DNA of 64,000 nt from Candidatus Enterococcus moelleringii (GTDB taxonomy: Bacteria > Bacillota > Bacilli > Lactobacillales > Enterococcaceae). Positions within the stretch are counted from its first letter, which is position 1. Each line of letters starts with the position of its first letter. Positions 1 to 10,639 of this stretch are shown here, piece after piece. The notes under the pieces were generated by a model. It was given only the letters and a program-made list of their open reading frames with translations, did no database searches and was not told the origin of the DNA. The position numbers were made by a program, and so were the translations under genes. The DNA lies in contig NZ_JAFREM010000025.1 in assembly GCF_017377575.1 (NCBI RefSeq), positions 124,001 to 188,000 of the forward strand, given 5' to 3'.

Positions 1-1
1 C

Positions 2-904
2 AATATTGGTTCCACCAAAGCCGGAATCAATATGGACGCAGTTGGACACATGGGCGAAATTATCAAGAAAACAGCGGCAGCTTCTGATTTAGGTTGTGCC
101 AAATTAGTCGTATTTGCTAATGCGGTAGAAGATAACCCATTCATGGCCGGGGCTTTCCACGGTGTCGGTGAAGCTGATTGCATCATCAATGTCGGCGTCA
201 GCGGACCAGGTGTGGTGAAGCGTGCGTTGGAAAAAGTCAAAGGTGAACCTTTTGACGTAGTCGCAGAAGTTGTGAAGCAAACTGCTTTCAAGATTACCCG
301 CATGGGTCAATTAGTTGGTCGGGCAGCTTCAGAGCGCTTGGATGTGCCTTTCGGGATTGTCGATTTGTCCTTGGCACCAACTCCAGCAGTCGGCGACTCA
401 GTTGCTCACGTATTGGAAGAAATGGGCTTAGAAACTGTAGGTACCCACGGAACAACTGCTGCCTTGGCCTTGTTAAACGATGCGGTTAAAAAAGGCGGCG
501 TAATGGCCTGCAACCATGTCGGTGGTTTATCCGGCGCATTCATCCCAGTTTCCGAAGACGCAGGTATGATCGATGCTGTTAACAACGGCTCATTGAATCT
601 TGAAAAATTGGAAGCTATGACAGCAATTTGTTCGGTTGGTTTGGATATGATCGCTATTCCAGGCGATACGCCGGCAGCAAGCATTTCAGCGATGATCGCG
701 GACGAAGCAGCAATTGGTGTGATTAACCACAAAACAACCGCTGTTCGGATTATTCCAGCAGCAGGCAGCAAGATCGGCGATACCGTTGAATTCGGCGGAT
801 TATTAGGTCGTGCGCCAGTAATGAAGGTGAACCCAGCAGCTTCAACAGATTTTATCGCCCGCGGCGGACGGATTCCAGCACCAATTCATTCCTTTAAAAA
901 CTAA
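2..904 (+). CDS. UPF0210 (DUF711/PFL-like) family protein, 5'-truncated by window edge
   Basis: The frame is open from base 2 and runs to TAA at 902-904, so the true start lies upstream of the window and about 300 residues are visible. The product matches the conserved UPF0210/DUF711 family of Firmicutes and archaea, with glycine-rich blocks such as GVSGPGVV, a THGTTAAL stretch and a C-terminal end reading [10 protein letters not shown]. In many Firmicutes this gene follows a small ACT-domain gene (UPF0237); that position is outside the window. The biochemical function of the family is not established to my knowledge. A hairpin with a T-run follows at 915-943. Identification of the family is firm, function is unknown. 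Confidence 0.85.
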   Translation, partial: NIGSTKAGINMDAVGHMGEIIKKTAAASDLGCAKLVVFANAVEDNPFMAGAFHGVGEADCIINVGVSGPGVVKRALEKVKGEPFDVVAEVVKQTAFKITRMGQLVGRAASERLDVPFGIVDLSLAPTPAVGDSVAHVLEEMGLETVGTHGTTAALALLNDAVKKGGVMACNHVGGLSGAFIPVSEDAGMIDAVNNGSLNLEKLEAMTAICSVGLDMIAIPGDTPAASISAMIADEAAIGVINHKTTAVRIIPAAGSKIGDTVEFGGLLGRAPVMKVNPAASTDFIARGGRIPAPIHSFKN

Positions 905-914
905 GAATACAATG

Positions 915-943
915 AAGAAGGCCCTTGCGGCTTTCTTTTTTTT
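915..943 (+). terminator. Rho-independent terminator after UPF0210 gene
   Basis: Stem AGAAGGCC / GGCTTTCT (one G-U pair) with a 5-nt loop, followed by eight T. Confidence 0.8.
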
Positions 944-992
944 ATTGTCTTCCTTTCGACTTTTTGAGACAATAGGGGCGGAGGCGATCAAG

Positions 993-2411
993 ATGAAACG
1001 AGTGATGGTAATAATTGCCAGTGTCTTATTTTTACTGGCAGGGTGCACGACAAAATCAACAGGAACTGACGACAGTCAAACCTTTGAAAAATATGTAACG
1101 CAGGCGGAAAAGCTGGTGAAGGAAAAAGATTATCCAGGAGCGATTGAGGAATACGACAAAGCGCTGGCTGTTGATACGAAGCAAGACAAGCAGCTGGTCG
1201 AGGATGACAAGGCTGGGGTTAACTTATTGATAACCGTGAATAAACTAATGGATGATGAAAATTATAAAAAGGTCATCGAACGATTGGGTTCTTCAGATTT
1301 GCGTAAAAGTGAAGAAGTGATCGTTCATAAAGAATTAGAGGATATTTACCAAGATGCTCGCAAGAAGCAGCAGGAGCAGTGGGAGTCTGGTGACAGCCAG
1401 CCGGAGGAAAGTACGGAATCTTCGTCGAAAGCGACCCCAAGTACCACCAGCCTTTGGAATGCTGAAAAAGGCCAAGCGTTAGAAGGTTTCATGGCTCAAT
1501 GGGGTTCTGGCATGGGCCAGCAATATGAAAATTATTCAAATGGTGCTACCGGAGATTTTTATGGGATGAGTATTCCCAATCAAGCCTTGGAACGAGCGGC
1601 AATCGACGGGAAGAAAGCCAATCTAGCTTTAGAAAAAAATGTTACTAGTAATCAGGGAAGGCATTTAGTTGCGGTCTATTCGGATGCAGCCCACAGCGGG
1701 TATATGAATAAGCATCTTTACCTGTTTGTGGTTGATCAAGGCCAGCCGAAGGTCTATGTCACGATGCAAAATCAAGGCAACAGTGAAAATCTGCTTTATT
1801 TTGAAGAGACAGAAAATCAGGATCTCAAAAATGGTTTTGCGGCGATTGTCGCTAATACGAAAGGGTATCAAGCAACTCCTCAGGCTAGTAAGTCAACAGC
1901 AAAAAGTCATCTAGAGATCAATCAAGCCTTTTTAGACTGGGCAGTAGAACGAGGAGCAGCCGGAGGAATGGCAGTGTCAAGCCGTTACTTCACTCATGGC
2001 GCAGCGGGAATTGGTGATTGGTATGCCCAGACGATTGACGGCGATATCCATATGCAGGATAATGGTCACCCTGGTGCAGCTGCTTTTGATCTTCACAATG
2101 TAGGCGGCTGTGTCTTCTACACTTCTTTGGATGGAACGGTGGGCTTAGACCAAAAGGCGGAAGGCAGCAGTACGGCAGAGAATTATTATATCAATTTAGA
2201 TCGTTCACAGCCGGTCCACGTTTACCTGTTGGGTGACAATGGACAGGTTTATGAGTACATCTACACACCTGACAACGAGGCTCAATTGGGTGGATTGTTC
2301 GGCGAACTTGATGATGACGGAACAAAAGGAAAGTATGCTCCAACCAAGACCTTTGCGATTTCCAACGACAATGACGCCCGGGCGAAGCTAAAAGAACTAT
2401 TGGGCAATTAA
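993..2411 (+). CDS. lipoprotein with TPR-like N-terminal part and DUF4767-type region
   Basis: A 472-residue protein starting at the ATG preceded by a GGCGGAGG-type ribosome binding site; the frame is open upstream to 912 but that part overlaps the preceding terminator. Residues 1-19 form a signal peptide ending in the lipobox LLAGC, so it should be diacylglycerol-anchored on the outer face of the membrane. Residues about 30-70 (AEKLVKEKDYPGAIEEYDKAL) look like a single TPR-type helix pair, followed by a Ser/Thr/Glu-rich linker near 135-160. The following region (LWNAEKGQALEGFMAQWGSG...) resembles DUF4767 of Lactobacillales lipoproteins, and a further region with unknown fold ends the protein. 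Function is unknown. It appears to be a single-gene unit between two terminators. Confidence 0.8.
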   Translation: MKRVMVIIASVLFLLAGCTTKSTGTDDSQTFEKYVTQAEKLVKEKDYPGAIEEYDKALAVDTKQDKQLVEDDKAGVNLLITVNKLMDDENYKKVIERLGSSDLRKSEEVIVHKELEDIYQDARKKQQEQWESGDSQPEESTESSSKATPSTTSLWNAEKGQALEGFMAQWGSGMGQQYENYSNGATGDFYGMSIPNQALERAAIDGKKANLALEKNVTSNQGRHLVAVYSDAAHSGYMNKHLYLFVVDQGQPKVYVTMQNQGNSENLLYFEETENQDLKNGFAAIVANTKGYQATPQASKSTAKSHLEINQAFLDWAVERGAAGGMAVSSRYFTHGAAGIGDWYAQTIDGDIHMQDNGHPGAAAFDLHNVGGCVFYTSLDGTVGLDQKAEGSSTAENYYINLDRSQPVHVYLLGDNGQVYEYIYTPDNEAQLGGLFGELDDDGTKGKYAPTKTFAISNDNDARAKLKELLGN

Positions 2412-2420
2412 TACACAATA

Positions 2421-2460
2421 AATACGGTTTCCCAACGAAAGTCAGGGAACCGTATTTTTT
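2421..2460 (+). terminator. Rho-independent terminator after lipoprotein gene
   Basis: AATACGGTTTCCC pairs with GGGAACCGTATT across an 11-nt loop, followed by a T-run. Confidence 0.9.
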
Positions 2461-2536
2461 GCCAGTTCCACTTTTTGTAGTTTGTATAGTAAGAAAGAAA
2501 CTTGATGAATGACCAGATAAATATGATTCGTGTTTT

Positions 2537-2620
2537 TTAGTGGAATGGTAGACGTACGAGGATCAGACTTGTTTTTCCTGGTTTTGGAAAAATAAATCAC
2601 TTGATATCGAGGTAGCTGTT
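2537..2620. repeat. degenerate intergenic repeat, copy A
   Basis: Contains the block TAGTGGAATGGTAGACGTAC, then a TTTTTCC...GGAAAAA hairpin and a GAGGTAGCTG end. The same order of blocks occurs at 16964-17080 and in decayed tandem form at 56347-56660. No ORF is evident; the rest of the 2461-2700 spacer holds only a weak possible promoter (TATACT at 2669). Confidence 0.6.
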
Positions 2621-2707
2621 TAGAAAAGGTACTTATTCAGATTTGTTTCTTGTTGTTTCAAATATTGCTATACTTAAGACAAATACCAGATCAATGGAGG
2701 TCATCAA

Positions 2708-3409
2708 GTGAATTATGTAGAAGTGCAGCATGTATCCAAACGTTATCAAATGGGAGAATCGGTGATTACCGCCAACGACGATCTTTCTTTTAACATAAAA
2801 AAAGGTGAACTGGCGGTGATTTTAGGCCCCAGTGGTGCCGGCAAATCGACAGTTTTAAATATTTTAGGCGGAATGGACGCCGCTGACGAAGGCAAAGTGT
2901 TAATCGACGGCACCGATATTGCGCAATTTAACGACAAGCAATTAACCGCTTATCGACGGGAAGATGTGGGTTTTGTTTTTCAGTTTTACAATTTAGTGCC
3001 CAATCTGACAACCAAAGAAAATGTTGAACTGGCGACTGAGGTATCCCCGAAGGCTTTGGACCCAGAAGAGGTACTGAAGCAGGTAGGACTGGATCATCGG
3101 CTGAATAATTTCCCCGCCCAATTATCAGGCGGCGAGCAGCAACGGGTGTCGATCGCCCGAGCATTGGCGAAAAATCCTAAATTGCTGTTATGTGATGAGC
3201 CGACGGGGGCGCTGGATTTTGAAACGGGCAAGCAGATTTTGAAGCTGCTGCAAAATGCTAGTCGCGAGCAAGGCAATACAGTGCTGATTATTACTCATAA
3301 TTCAGCGTTGGCGCCAATGGCGGATCGGGTGATTCGGATTAACGATGCCAAGGTTCGTTCGGTGGAGGTCAATGAGGAACCGATCTCGATTGACGAGATT
3401 ACATGGTAG
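2708..3409 (+). CDS. ABC transporter ATP-binding protein (MacB/LolD type)
   Basis: A 233-residue ATPase with a GTG start, chosen because an ATGGAGG ribosome binding site lies 6 nt upstream. Walker A GPSGAGKST is at about residues 40-48, the Q-loop is in VGFVFQFYNL, the signature LSGGEQQR is near 139-146, Walker [13 protein letters not shown] near 159-170, and the H-loop is in ITHNS. This sequence type powers FtsX-family exporters rather than importers. It sits 10 bp upstream of the large FtsX permease and the two must form one transporter. No two-component system or substrate gene is adjacent, so the substrate is unknown. Confidence 0.92.
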   Translation: MNYVEVQHVSKRYQMGESVITANDDLSFNIKKGELAVILGPSGAGKSTVLNILGGMDAADEGKVLIDGTDIAQFNDKQLTAYRREDVGFVFQFYNLVPNLTTKENVELATEVSPKALDPEEVLKQVGLDHRLNNFPAQLSGGEQQRVSIARALAKNPKLLLCDEPTGALDFETGKQILKLLQNASREQGNTVLIITHNSALAPMADRVIRINDAKVRSVEVNEEPISIDEITW

Positions 3410-3419
3410 GTGAAGCTAA

Positions 3420-6086
3420 ATGAAAAATAAAACCTATTTAAAAGCCAGTTTGCGAGAAATCGCCTATTCTAAAGGACGATTTATTGCGATCATTTTGATC
3501 ATTTTACTGGGAACGATGCTGTTTGTGGGAATTAAAGCAGCCGGCCCGATTTTGAATTCGTCGGCTAGTCGCTACGTGAAGGAGCATAATTTATCTGATT
3601 TGCAGGTAGTCTCAACCGGCGGCTTGACGGAAGACGACATCACTCAGGCGGAAAAAATATCGGATGCCCAGGTGGAAGCCGGGTATCAATTCTTTTATGC
3701 TGATCCGGACAAAAACGAAGTGGTGCAGGTCTTTTCCTATGACTCAGACCAGAAGCAAAATCAGCTGATCGTGACAGAAGGTCGCCTGCCGAAAGAAAAG
3801 CAGGAAATTGTTTTAGATAGTCAGGCAGAAAACGACGGCTATCAAATCGGCGATGCTTATGAAATTAAAGATTCGGATCAATTAACCGATGAGCGCTACC
3901 AAATCGTCGGTTTTGTGAATTCGCCAATGTTTATCAGCAGCGGTGAACGGGGACTTTCCAATGTAGGAAATGGTCAGGTGAGTTATTTCGCCTATGTTCC
4001 CAAAGAGCAATTTACTTCGGAGGTTTATGGGATTTTGTATCTGACTTTTGCTAATACGCAAGGGTTGGAAACCTATGGCAGTGCCTACGAAGATACGATG
4101 GAGGAAAATCGTGAAGAGATAGAGAAGCTTTTTGCTGATCGACCGCAGGAGCGTTTGACAGAAATTCGTCAAGACGCCCAAGAGCAGCTGGACCCGGAAA
4201 AGGCGAAGGTTGAAGATGGCTTGGCAGAATTGGAGCAGGCAGAAAATCAACTGCAGCAGCAACAAGCTTTTGCATCTCGGTTACCTGCGGAACAACAGGC
4301 CCAGCTAGCTGCGGCAGAGGAGGAAATAACCGAAAATCGCCAGCAGCTGACCGACGCCCAAGAGGAGATTGCTGAACAGGAGCAAATCTTGGCGGATTTG
4401 AAGGAGCCTAGTTATTCCTTCCACCGTCGCGCGGATAATCCTGGCTTTCAAGAGTATGGAGATTTGTCCGAACGGATTGCCGCGATTGCCAATGTCTTTC
4501 CCGTCTTCTTTTTCTTCATTGCTGCCTTGATTACCTTTACTACCATGACGCGGATGGTGGAGGAAAATCGGCGAGAAATTGGGACGTTGAAGGCCTTAGG
4601 CTACAGCAAATTTGAAATTTCGAAAAAGTATTTTATATATGCCTTGTCGGCGGCGGCCATCGGAATTGTTTTAGGCAGTGTGATCGGTACCGAAGTATTG
4701 CCGCGGATTATCTTTGTACTGTCCAGCGACCGCTACAATTTTAGTCAGGTGCACATTTATTATTTGGCCCGTCCAATTATTCAAGCCTCGATTGCCTTTG
4801 TTTTGGCAAGTCTTGGTTCGGCTTTGTTGGTGTTGATGAAGGATTTGCGGGAGAAGCCTGCGCAATTATTGCAGCCGAAAGCACCGAAGCCAGGCAAACG
4901 GATTTTCTTGGAATACATTAAGCCGTTGTGGTCCCGCTTGAGCTTTAATCAAAAGGTCAGCTATCGGAATCTGCTGCGCTACAAATCAAGAATGGTGATG
5001 GCGATTATTGGAATTTCCGGCTGTGCTGGGCTGATGGTGGCTGGTGTGGGCTTGAAGGATTCTTTGAGTTCAGTGACCGATAAGCAGTTTGGCCCGATTA
5101 TTGATTATCAGGGAATTGTGACCTTGTCAGACGAGGCCGATAATCTAGCAGAGCGTGAAGCGGTAGAAACGATTTTCGATCGTGAGGACCCAGTGACGGC
5201 TTTCTTGCCAAGCTACAACGAGTCAGTAGAAATTCGTCAAAGCGGACAAGGGACGCAGCAATTAACCATGATGGTGCCTGAGAAGGCTGAGGCGTTTTCG
5301 GATTATGTTCATTTGAACAATTTAGACGATCAAGAGGTTGCTCTGGATGATGATGGAGCAGCGATTACTGAAAAAGCGGCTGAATTATTTGGTCTAAATG
5401 TTGGCGATAAGGTGACGGTTTACGATAGTGAACAGCGGCCATTGCAGGTGGAAATCAGCCATATTGTGGAGAATTATTTAGGCAATTTCCTGTATTTGTC
5501 TCAAGACTATTACCAAGAGGTCAGGGGCGAAGAGTATCAGCCGAATGCCTATTTCTTACGGACGGAAACGATGAGTGAGGATCAGGAAAATCAACTGTCA
5601 GAGGATTTGCTGGCTAGTGATCGAGTGGTAAATACCTCGTTTGTCTCTCAACAGATTGAGGCGCAAGAGGATTCGATGGCAAATTTGGATGCGATTGTGT
5701 TGATCTTCGTCGTCCTGTCCGGCTTGCTGGCCTTTGTGGTCTTGTACAATTTAACCAACATCAATGTTTCGGAGCGGATTCGGGAATTGTCTACGATTAA
5801 GGTGTTGGGCTTCTTTGATAAGGAAGTGACCATGTATATCTTCCGGGAGAATATCATTTTTACGCTGTTAGGCATTGTGGCGGGATATGGGGTTGGGATT
5901 GTTCTGACCGCCTTCATCTTGCGGCAGGCTTCGATGGAAAATGTCATCTTCCCGTTAGTGATTCATTGGACGGCCTATGTCGTTTCCGGTGGGTTAACAA
6001 TTGTCTTTACGCTAATCGTGATGGCAGTAACTCATGTGAAGCTGAAGCACATTAACATGATTGATGCGTTGAAATCAAATGAATAG
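3420..6086 (+). CDS. FtsX-family ABC transporter permease, large form
   Basis: An 888-residue membrane protein translated just after its ATPase. It has an N-terminal membrane segment (about 19-38), a long extracellular part, and a strongly charged Glu/Gln-rich coiled coil (about 235-325). An FtsX membrane block follows (about 355-475), then a second extracellular domain and a second FtsX block near the C-terminus (about 755-875). The repeated FtsX cores carry the expected ERIRELSTIKVLG- and ENRREIGTLKALG-type motifs. Such two-domain permeases export or extract lipids, lipoproteins or peptides; nothing here tells which. The coiled-coil insert resembles that of other large Lactobacillales FtsX permeases. 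A terminator follows at 6091. Confidence 0.9.
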   Translation: MKNKTYLKASLREIAYSKGRFIAIILIILLGTMLFVGIKAAGPILNSSASRYVKEHNLSDLQVVSTGGLTEDDITQAEKISDAQVEAGYQFFYADPDKNEVVQVFSYDSDQKQNQLIVTEGRLPKEKQEIVLDSQAENDGYQIGDAYEIKDSDQLTDERYQIVGFVNSPMFISSGERGLSNVGNGQVSYFAYVPKEQFTSEVYGILYLTFANTQGLETYGSAYEDTMEENREEIEKLFADRPQERLTEIRQDAQEQLDPEKAKVEDGLAELEQAENQLQQQQAFASRLPAEQQAQLAAAEEEITENRQQLTDAQEEIAEQEQILADLKEPSYSFHRRADNPGFQEYGDLSERIAAIANVFPVFFFFIAALITFTTMTRMVEENRREIGTLKALGYSKFEISKKYFIYALSAAAIGIVLGSVIGTEVLPRIIFVLSSDRYNFSQVHIYYLARPIIQASIAFVLASLGSALLVLMKDLREKPAQLLQPKAPKPGKRIFLEYIKPLWSRLSFNQKVSYRNLLRYKSRMVMAIIGISGCAGLMVAGVGLKDSLSSVTDKQFGPIIDYQGIVTLSDEADNLAEREAVETIFDREDPVTAFLPSYNESVEIRQSGQGTQQLTMMVPEKAEAFSDYVHLNNLDDQEVALDDDGAAITEKAAELFGLNVGDKVTVYDSEQRPLQVEISHIVENYLGNFLYLSQDYYQEVRGEEYQPNAYFLRTETMSEDQENQLSEDLLASDRVVNTSFVSQQIEAQEDSMANLDAIVLIFVVLSGLLAFVVLYNLTNINVSERIRELSTIKVLGFFDKEVTMYIFRENIIFTLLGIVAGYGVGIVLTAFILRQASMENVIFPLVIHWTAYVVSGGLTIVFTLIVMAVTHVKLKHINMIDALKSNE

Positions 6087-6090
6087 TTGA

Positions 6091-6120
6091 GGGCCGCTGT
6101 CTTGTGAGGCAGCGGCTTTT
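6091..6120 (+). terminator. Rho-independent terminator after ABC transporter operon
   Basis: GCCGCTG / CAGCGGC stem followed by TTTT. Confidence 0.8.
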
Positions 6121-6200
6121 CTGTTGTGCTTGGAAGCTTTTGGTGTGGGGATTTTTCTTGGCATGGTATTATATTTATATAAGTAGAAATGGGGACAACG

Positions 6201-7517
6201 ATGATGAAGATTGTGATTATTGGAGGTTCCTTTGCGGGGATTCAAGCAGCGATAGCGAGTCGAGAGTACTATCCGACAGCGGAGATTGTTTTATTGGAAA
6301 AGCAGCCGCAGATTGGGTACATTCCCGGCAGTTTGGCGCTTTTGCTGCAGGGAAAAATGACAGAGTTGGATCAGTTGAATTGGGTGACAGCAGAGGAATT
6401 AATTGAAAAATATCAGATTGATGTGCAGTGTAATCAGCAGGTGGAGGCATTGGAGGAAGAAAACCAGCTGCGTTTAAATACAAATGAAATCGTTTCCTTT
6501 GATCGATTGATTATTGCCACGGGTTCTGGACAATTTTCCCGCTATGATGCAATGAACAGCCAGGAGCCGAAATCGCGCGTTTTACGCTTTAAAACCCGAA
6601 GTGAAGCGCAGCTTTTACTGGATCAGCTGCCGCAAGCAGACAAGATTGCGATAATTGGGGCTGGTCAGGTGGGATTAGAGGTGGCGGAGGGATTAGCGTC
6701 AACTGGCAGAGAAGTGCATTTGTTTGAAAGTAATTCCCAGCTGCTGTTTCGTTATTTGGATCGAGAGATGACCGAGCCGTTGACGGAAGCCATTCAAGAA
6801 GCGGGAGTTGCTTTATATCTGAACTGCTTTGTTCAGGAGTTGGTGGAATCAGGTGAGGCAGTCACGTTAACGACAGCGGACAGTCAGGAAGCCTTTGATC
6901 TGGTTTTGATTGCTACCAGTACGCGACCGGACAATTCTCTTTGGGAAAATGCCTTGATGCTGAATGATGACGGGACAATTTTAGTGGATCGCTGGATGCA
7001 GACCAGCCGTACCAATGTTTTTGCGGTGGGGGACGCCATTCAGGTGACCTTCCGTCCAACCGGTGAGTTGATGTACATCTCCTTGGTGAACAACGCCTTG
7101 CGGACAGCGAAAATTGCAGCGGCTAATTTGGCGGGCCCTAAGCTGGCTGATCAAGGAACCTTGCGAACGGTGGGGAATCATCTGTTTGGCTATTATCTTG
7201 GCAGTACCGGCCTGACGGAAAGTGAAGGGATTTTCTATCCTTCGAAAATTACCAGTCAGGTACAGGAGCTTCCAGTTAGCTTATTATCCGCCGAAAAGCA
7301 GCGGATAAAGCTGATTTTTGATGACGAAAGCAGGCAATTGCTGGGAGCGCAAATGGTTAGTGCTGCACCGGTGCTGGAAGTGATTAATCGATTGGCGGAG
7401 GCGGTTCGTTTGAAACAAACGCGGGAAATGCTTAGTCAAGGGGAAGCGTATTTCCATCCGGCTTTGAATCTGCCGGAGCCGTTGTTTGCTAGAGGTGAGC
7501 AGTGCCATGAGGATTGA
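6201..7517 (+). CDS. FAD/NAD(P)-binding oxidoreductase of the NADH oxidase/peroxidase family lacking the redox cysteine
   Basis: A flavoprotein of about 438 residues with an N-terminal FAD-binding motif (IIGGSFAGIQAA), a central NAD(P)-binding motif (IAIIGAGQVGLEVAEG), a VFAVGDA FAD motif and a C-terminal dimerisation domain. Its overall plan matches Npr/Nox/CoA-disulfide reductase. In those enzymes the segment ISFLSCGMQLYLEG holds the catalytic Cys42; here the aligned segment is GYIPGSLALLLQGK, with glycine in place of Cys. The family SSHGG motif with His10 is replaced by GGSFAG. It therefore cannot use the Cys-sulfenate or disulfide chemistry and its reaction is unknown. I chose the second ATG of an ATGATG pair because GGGGACAACG precedes it; 6189 is an in-frame alternative. 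It overlaps the following regulator gene by 11 bp. Confidence 0.82.
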   Translation: MMKIVIIGGSFAGIQAAIASREYYPTAEIVLLEKQPQIGYIPGSLALLLQGKMTELDQLNWVTAEELIEKYQIDVQCNQQVEALEEENQLRLNTNEIVSFDRLIIATGSGQFSRYDAMNSQEPKSRVLRFKTRSEAQLLLDQLPQADKIAIIGAGQVGLEVAEGLASTGREVHLFESNSQLLFRYLDREMTEPLTEAIQEAGVALYLNCFVQELVESGEAVTLTTADSQEAFDLVLIATSTRPDNSLWENALMLNDDGTILVDRWMQTSRTNVFAVGDAIQVTFRPTGELMYISLVNNALRTAKIAAANLAGPKLADQGTLRTVGNHLFGYYLGSTGLTESEGIFYPSKITSQVQELPVSLLSAEKQRIKLIFDDESRQLLGAQMVSAAPVLEVINRLAEAVRLKQTREMLSQGEAYFHPALNLPEPLFARGEQCHED

Positions 7518-8973
7518 GGAACTATTGGAGAAAAAGGAACAGCTGCAGCTGGAGATTTTGCGGCAGTTGATTTTACAGGGCGGTCGTTTGCCGATTGCGG
7601 ATTTGCGTAAAACGGTGGGACTGTCCCGCAATGCGTTTGAGCAGTATGTTGAGGATCTGGAATATCTTTGCCAAGTGTCTAAGATTCCCTTGAAGCTGGT
7701 TTATAAAGGCGGCGATCTGGTGCTGCAGCTGCCGGCTGAAAATAATTTAGCGGATGTGGTAGAGCTCTTAGTGAGCGAAAGTATTCAGTATCAACTGTTA
7801 GAATTTCTGCTGCGTCACAAGGAATTTACGATTGTCCAGCTGGTCAATGAATTTATGATCAGCGAGTCTTCCGTTTTTCGCAAAATTAAGGAGCTGAATC
7901 GGCTGCTGGCTGAGTTTGGCCTGCAAATTAAAAACGGGCAATGGATCGGCGAGGAAGGACAAATTCGCCATTTTTATACCCAGCTTTATCGTTTTTTACC
8001 GCATCACCTGCCGGAATTTATGCAGCTGACGATGGAAAACCAAAATTTTATCCGGGCGTTAGAGCAAGTGGTGGAGACCCAATTTACTCAGGAGGCAACA
8101 GAGAAAATTTGTCGCTGGATGGGTGTTACTAGAAAACGCCTAACCGCTAAGAAGACCCAAACGAAAAAAATTCAGCAGTTGATGAAGCCTTATATGACCA
8201 ATGCTCTGTACCAGAAAATCGATCATGTGGTAACCCTGTATTTTAGTCGAACATCTCTAGAGGTAATGCCAAGTGAAAGCATGCTCTTTTACAGCTTTTT
8301 TATTGCGAACCAATTGCTGGATGAAGAGACGGCGTATCGCTTTGAATTACTGCGCAGTAAAAAATTACCCACTGCTGTTGTGGATGTGTATGTTCGTGAG
8401 ACTTTGCTGCTGTATTATCGTCCGCGGCGGTTGTCGATTGAAATGGAAGAGAAAATTGGCTATCAGTTGGCCCGGATTCACAATGAGCTGTACTTCTTCC
8501 AGGGGAAAATCGAACCTTACCAGCGGGATCAAATGTTGAACAAGCAAAAGCACTTATTAGGTACCGCTTTGAGCCAGCTGGTGGAACAGCTGACTGCGTT
8601 GGCTTTGAAACAGCTTAACCAACCTGTCAGTGAAGCCAATACGCTGCAGCAGTATTTGCCGCAAAATTATGCCAACGTTCTGTCGATGATTGACTTTTAC
8701 TTAATGGATAATTTGCAAATCGGCATTGATCTCACCGATTCCTGGAAGGAGCCCTTTTACCAGCTGCTGGATAGTGCGTTGCGGCCAATTATTGGGGTTC
8801 AAGTGGCGGTCTATCAGGAAGGCCAGAGTTACGATTTGATTCTCACCGCCAAGTCTCACTCGTTGGATTATGCGGGACAGCCGATGATCTATCGACTCTC
8901 GGAATTTGCTTCGGCCTATGATTTGAAGGAAATAAAAGCTTTAGTTGCCCGTTTGAAGAAAGCGAAATTTTAG
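7507..8973 (+). CDS. Mga-like helix-turn-helix transcriptional regulator
   Basis: A 488-residue protein with two N-terminal helix-turn-helix segments. One is near residues 15-55 (GGRLPIADLRKTVGLSRNAFEQYVEDL), the other is an HTH_Mga-like segment near 100-135 (FTIVQLVNEFMISESSVFRKIKELNRL). A long alpha-helical region related to the PRD-like part of Mga/AtxA regulators follows. These proteins control virulence or sugar-responsive genes and can be phosphorylated by the PTS in some species. The start is taken at the ATG preceded by AGAGGTGAG; the gene begins inside the end of the upstream oxidoreductase gene, so the two are co-transcribed. The downstream glp operon is 150 bp away and may be a target, but this is only inferred from position. 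Confidence 0.8.
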   Translation: MRIEELLEKKEQLQLEILRQLILQGGRLPIADLRKTVGLSRNAFEQYVEDLEYLCQVSKIPLKLVYKGGDLVLQLPAENNLADVVELLVSESIQYQLLEFLLRHKEFTIVQLVNEFMISESSVFRKIKELNRLLAEFGLQIKNGQWIGEEGQIRHFYTQLYRFLPHHLPEFMQLTMENQNFIRALEQVVETQFTQEATEKICRWMGVTRKRLTAKKTQTKKIQQLMKPYMTNALYQKIDHVVTLYFSRTSLEVMPSESMLFYSFFIANQLLDEETAYRFELLRSKKLPTAVVDVYVRETLLLYYRPRRLSIEMEEKIGYQLARIHNELYFFQGKIEPYQRDQMLNKQKHLLGTALSQLVEQLTALALKQLNQPVSEANTLQQYLPQNYANVLSMIDFYLMDNLQIGIDLTDSWKEPFYQLLDSALRPIIGVQVAVYQEGQSYDLILTAKSHSLDYAGQPMIYRLSEFASAYDLKEIKALVARLKKAKF

Positions 8974-9046
8974 CATTGAAAAAGGCATTCTTAATGGCTT
9001 TGAAGGCAAAACTATCAGAGAAAGGATGCAACTTGCTGGATTTTGA

Positions 9047-10621
<1,575 letters not shown>

Positions 10622-10639
10622 GAAGGGATGGTAACAATC

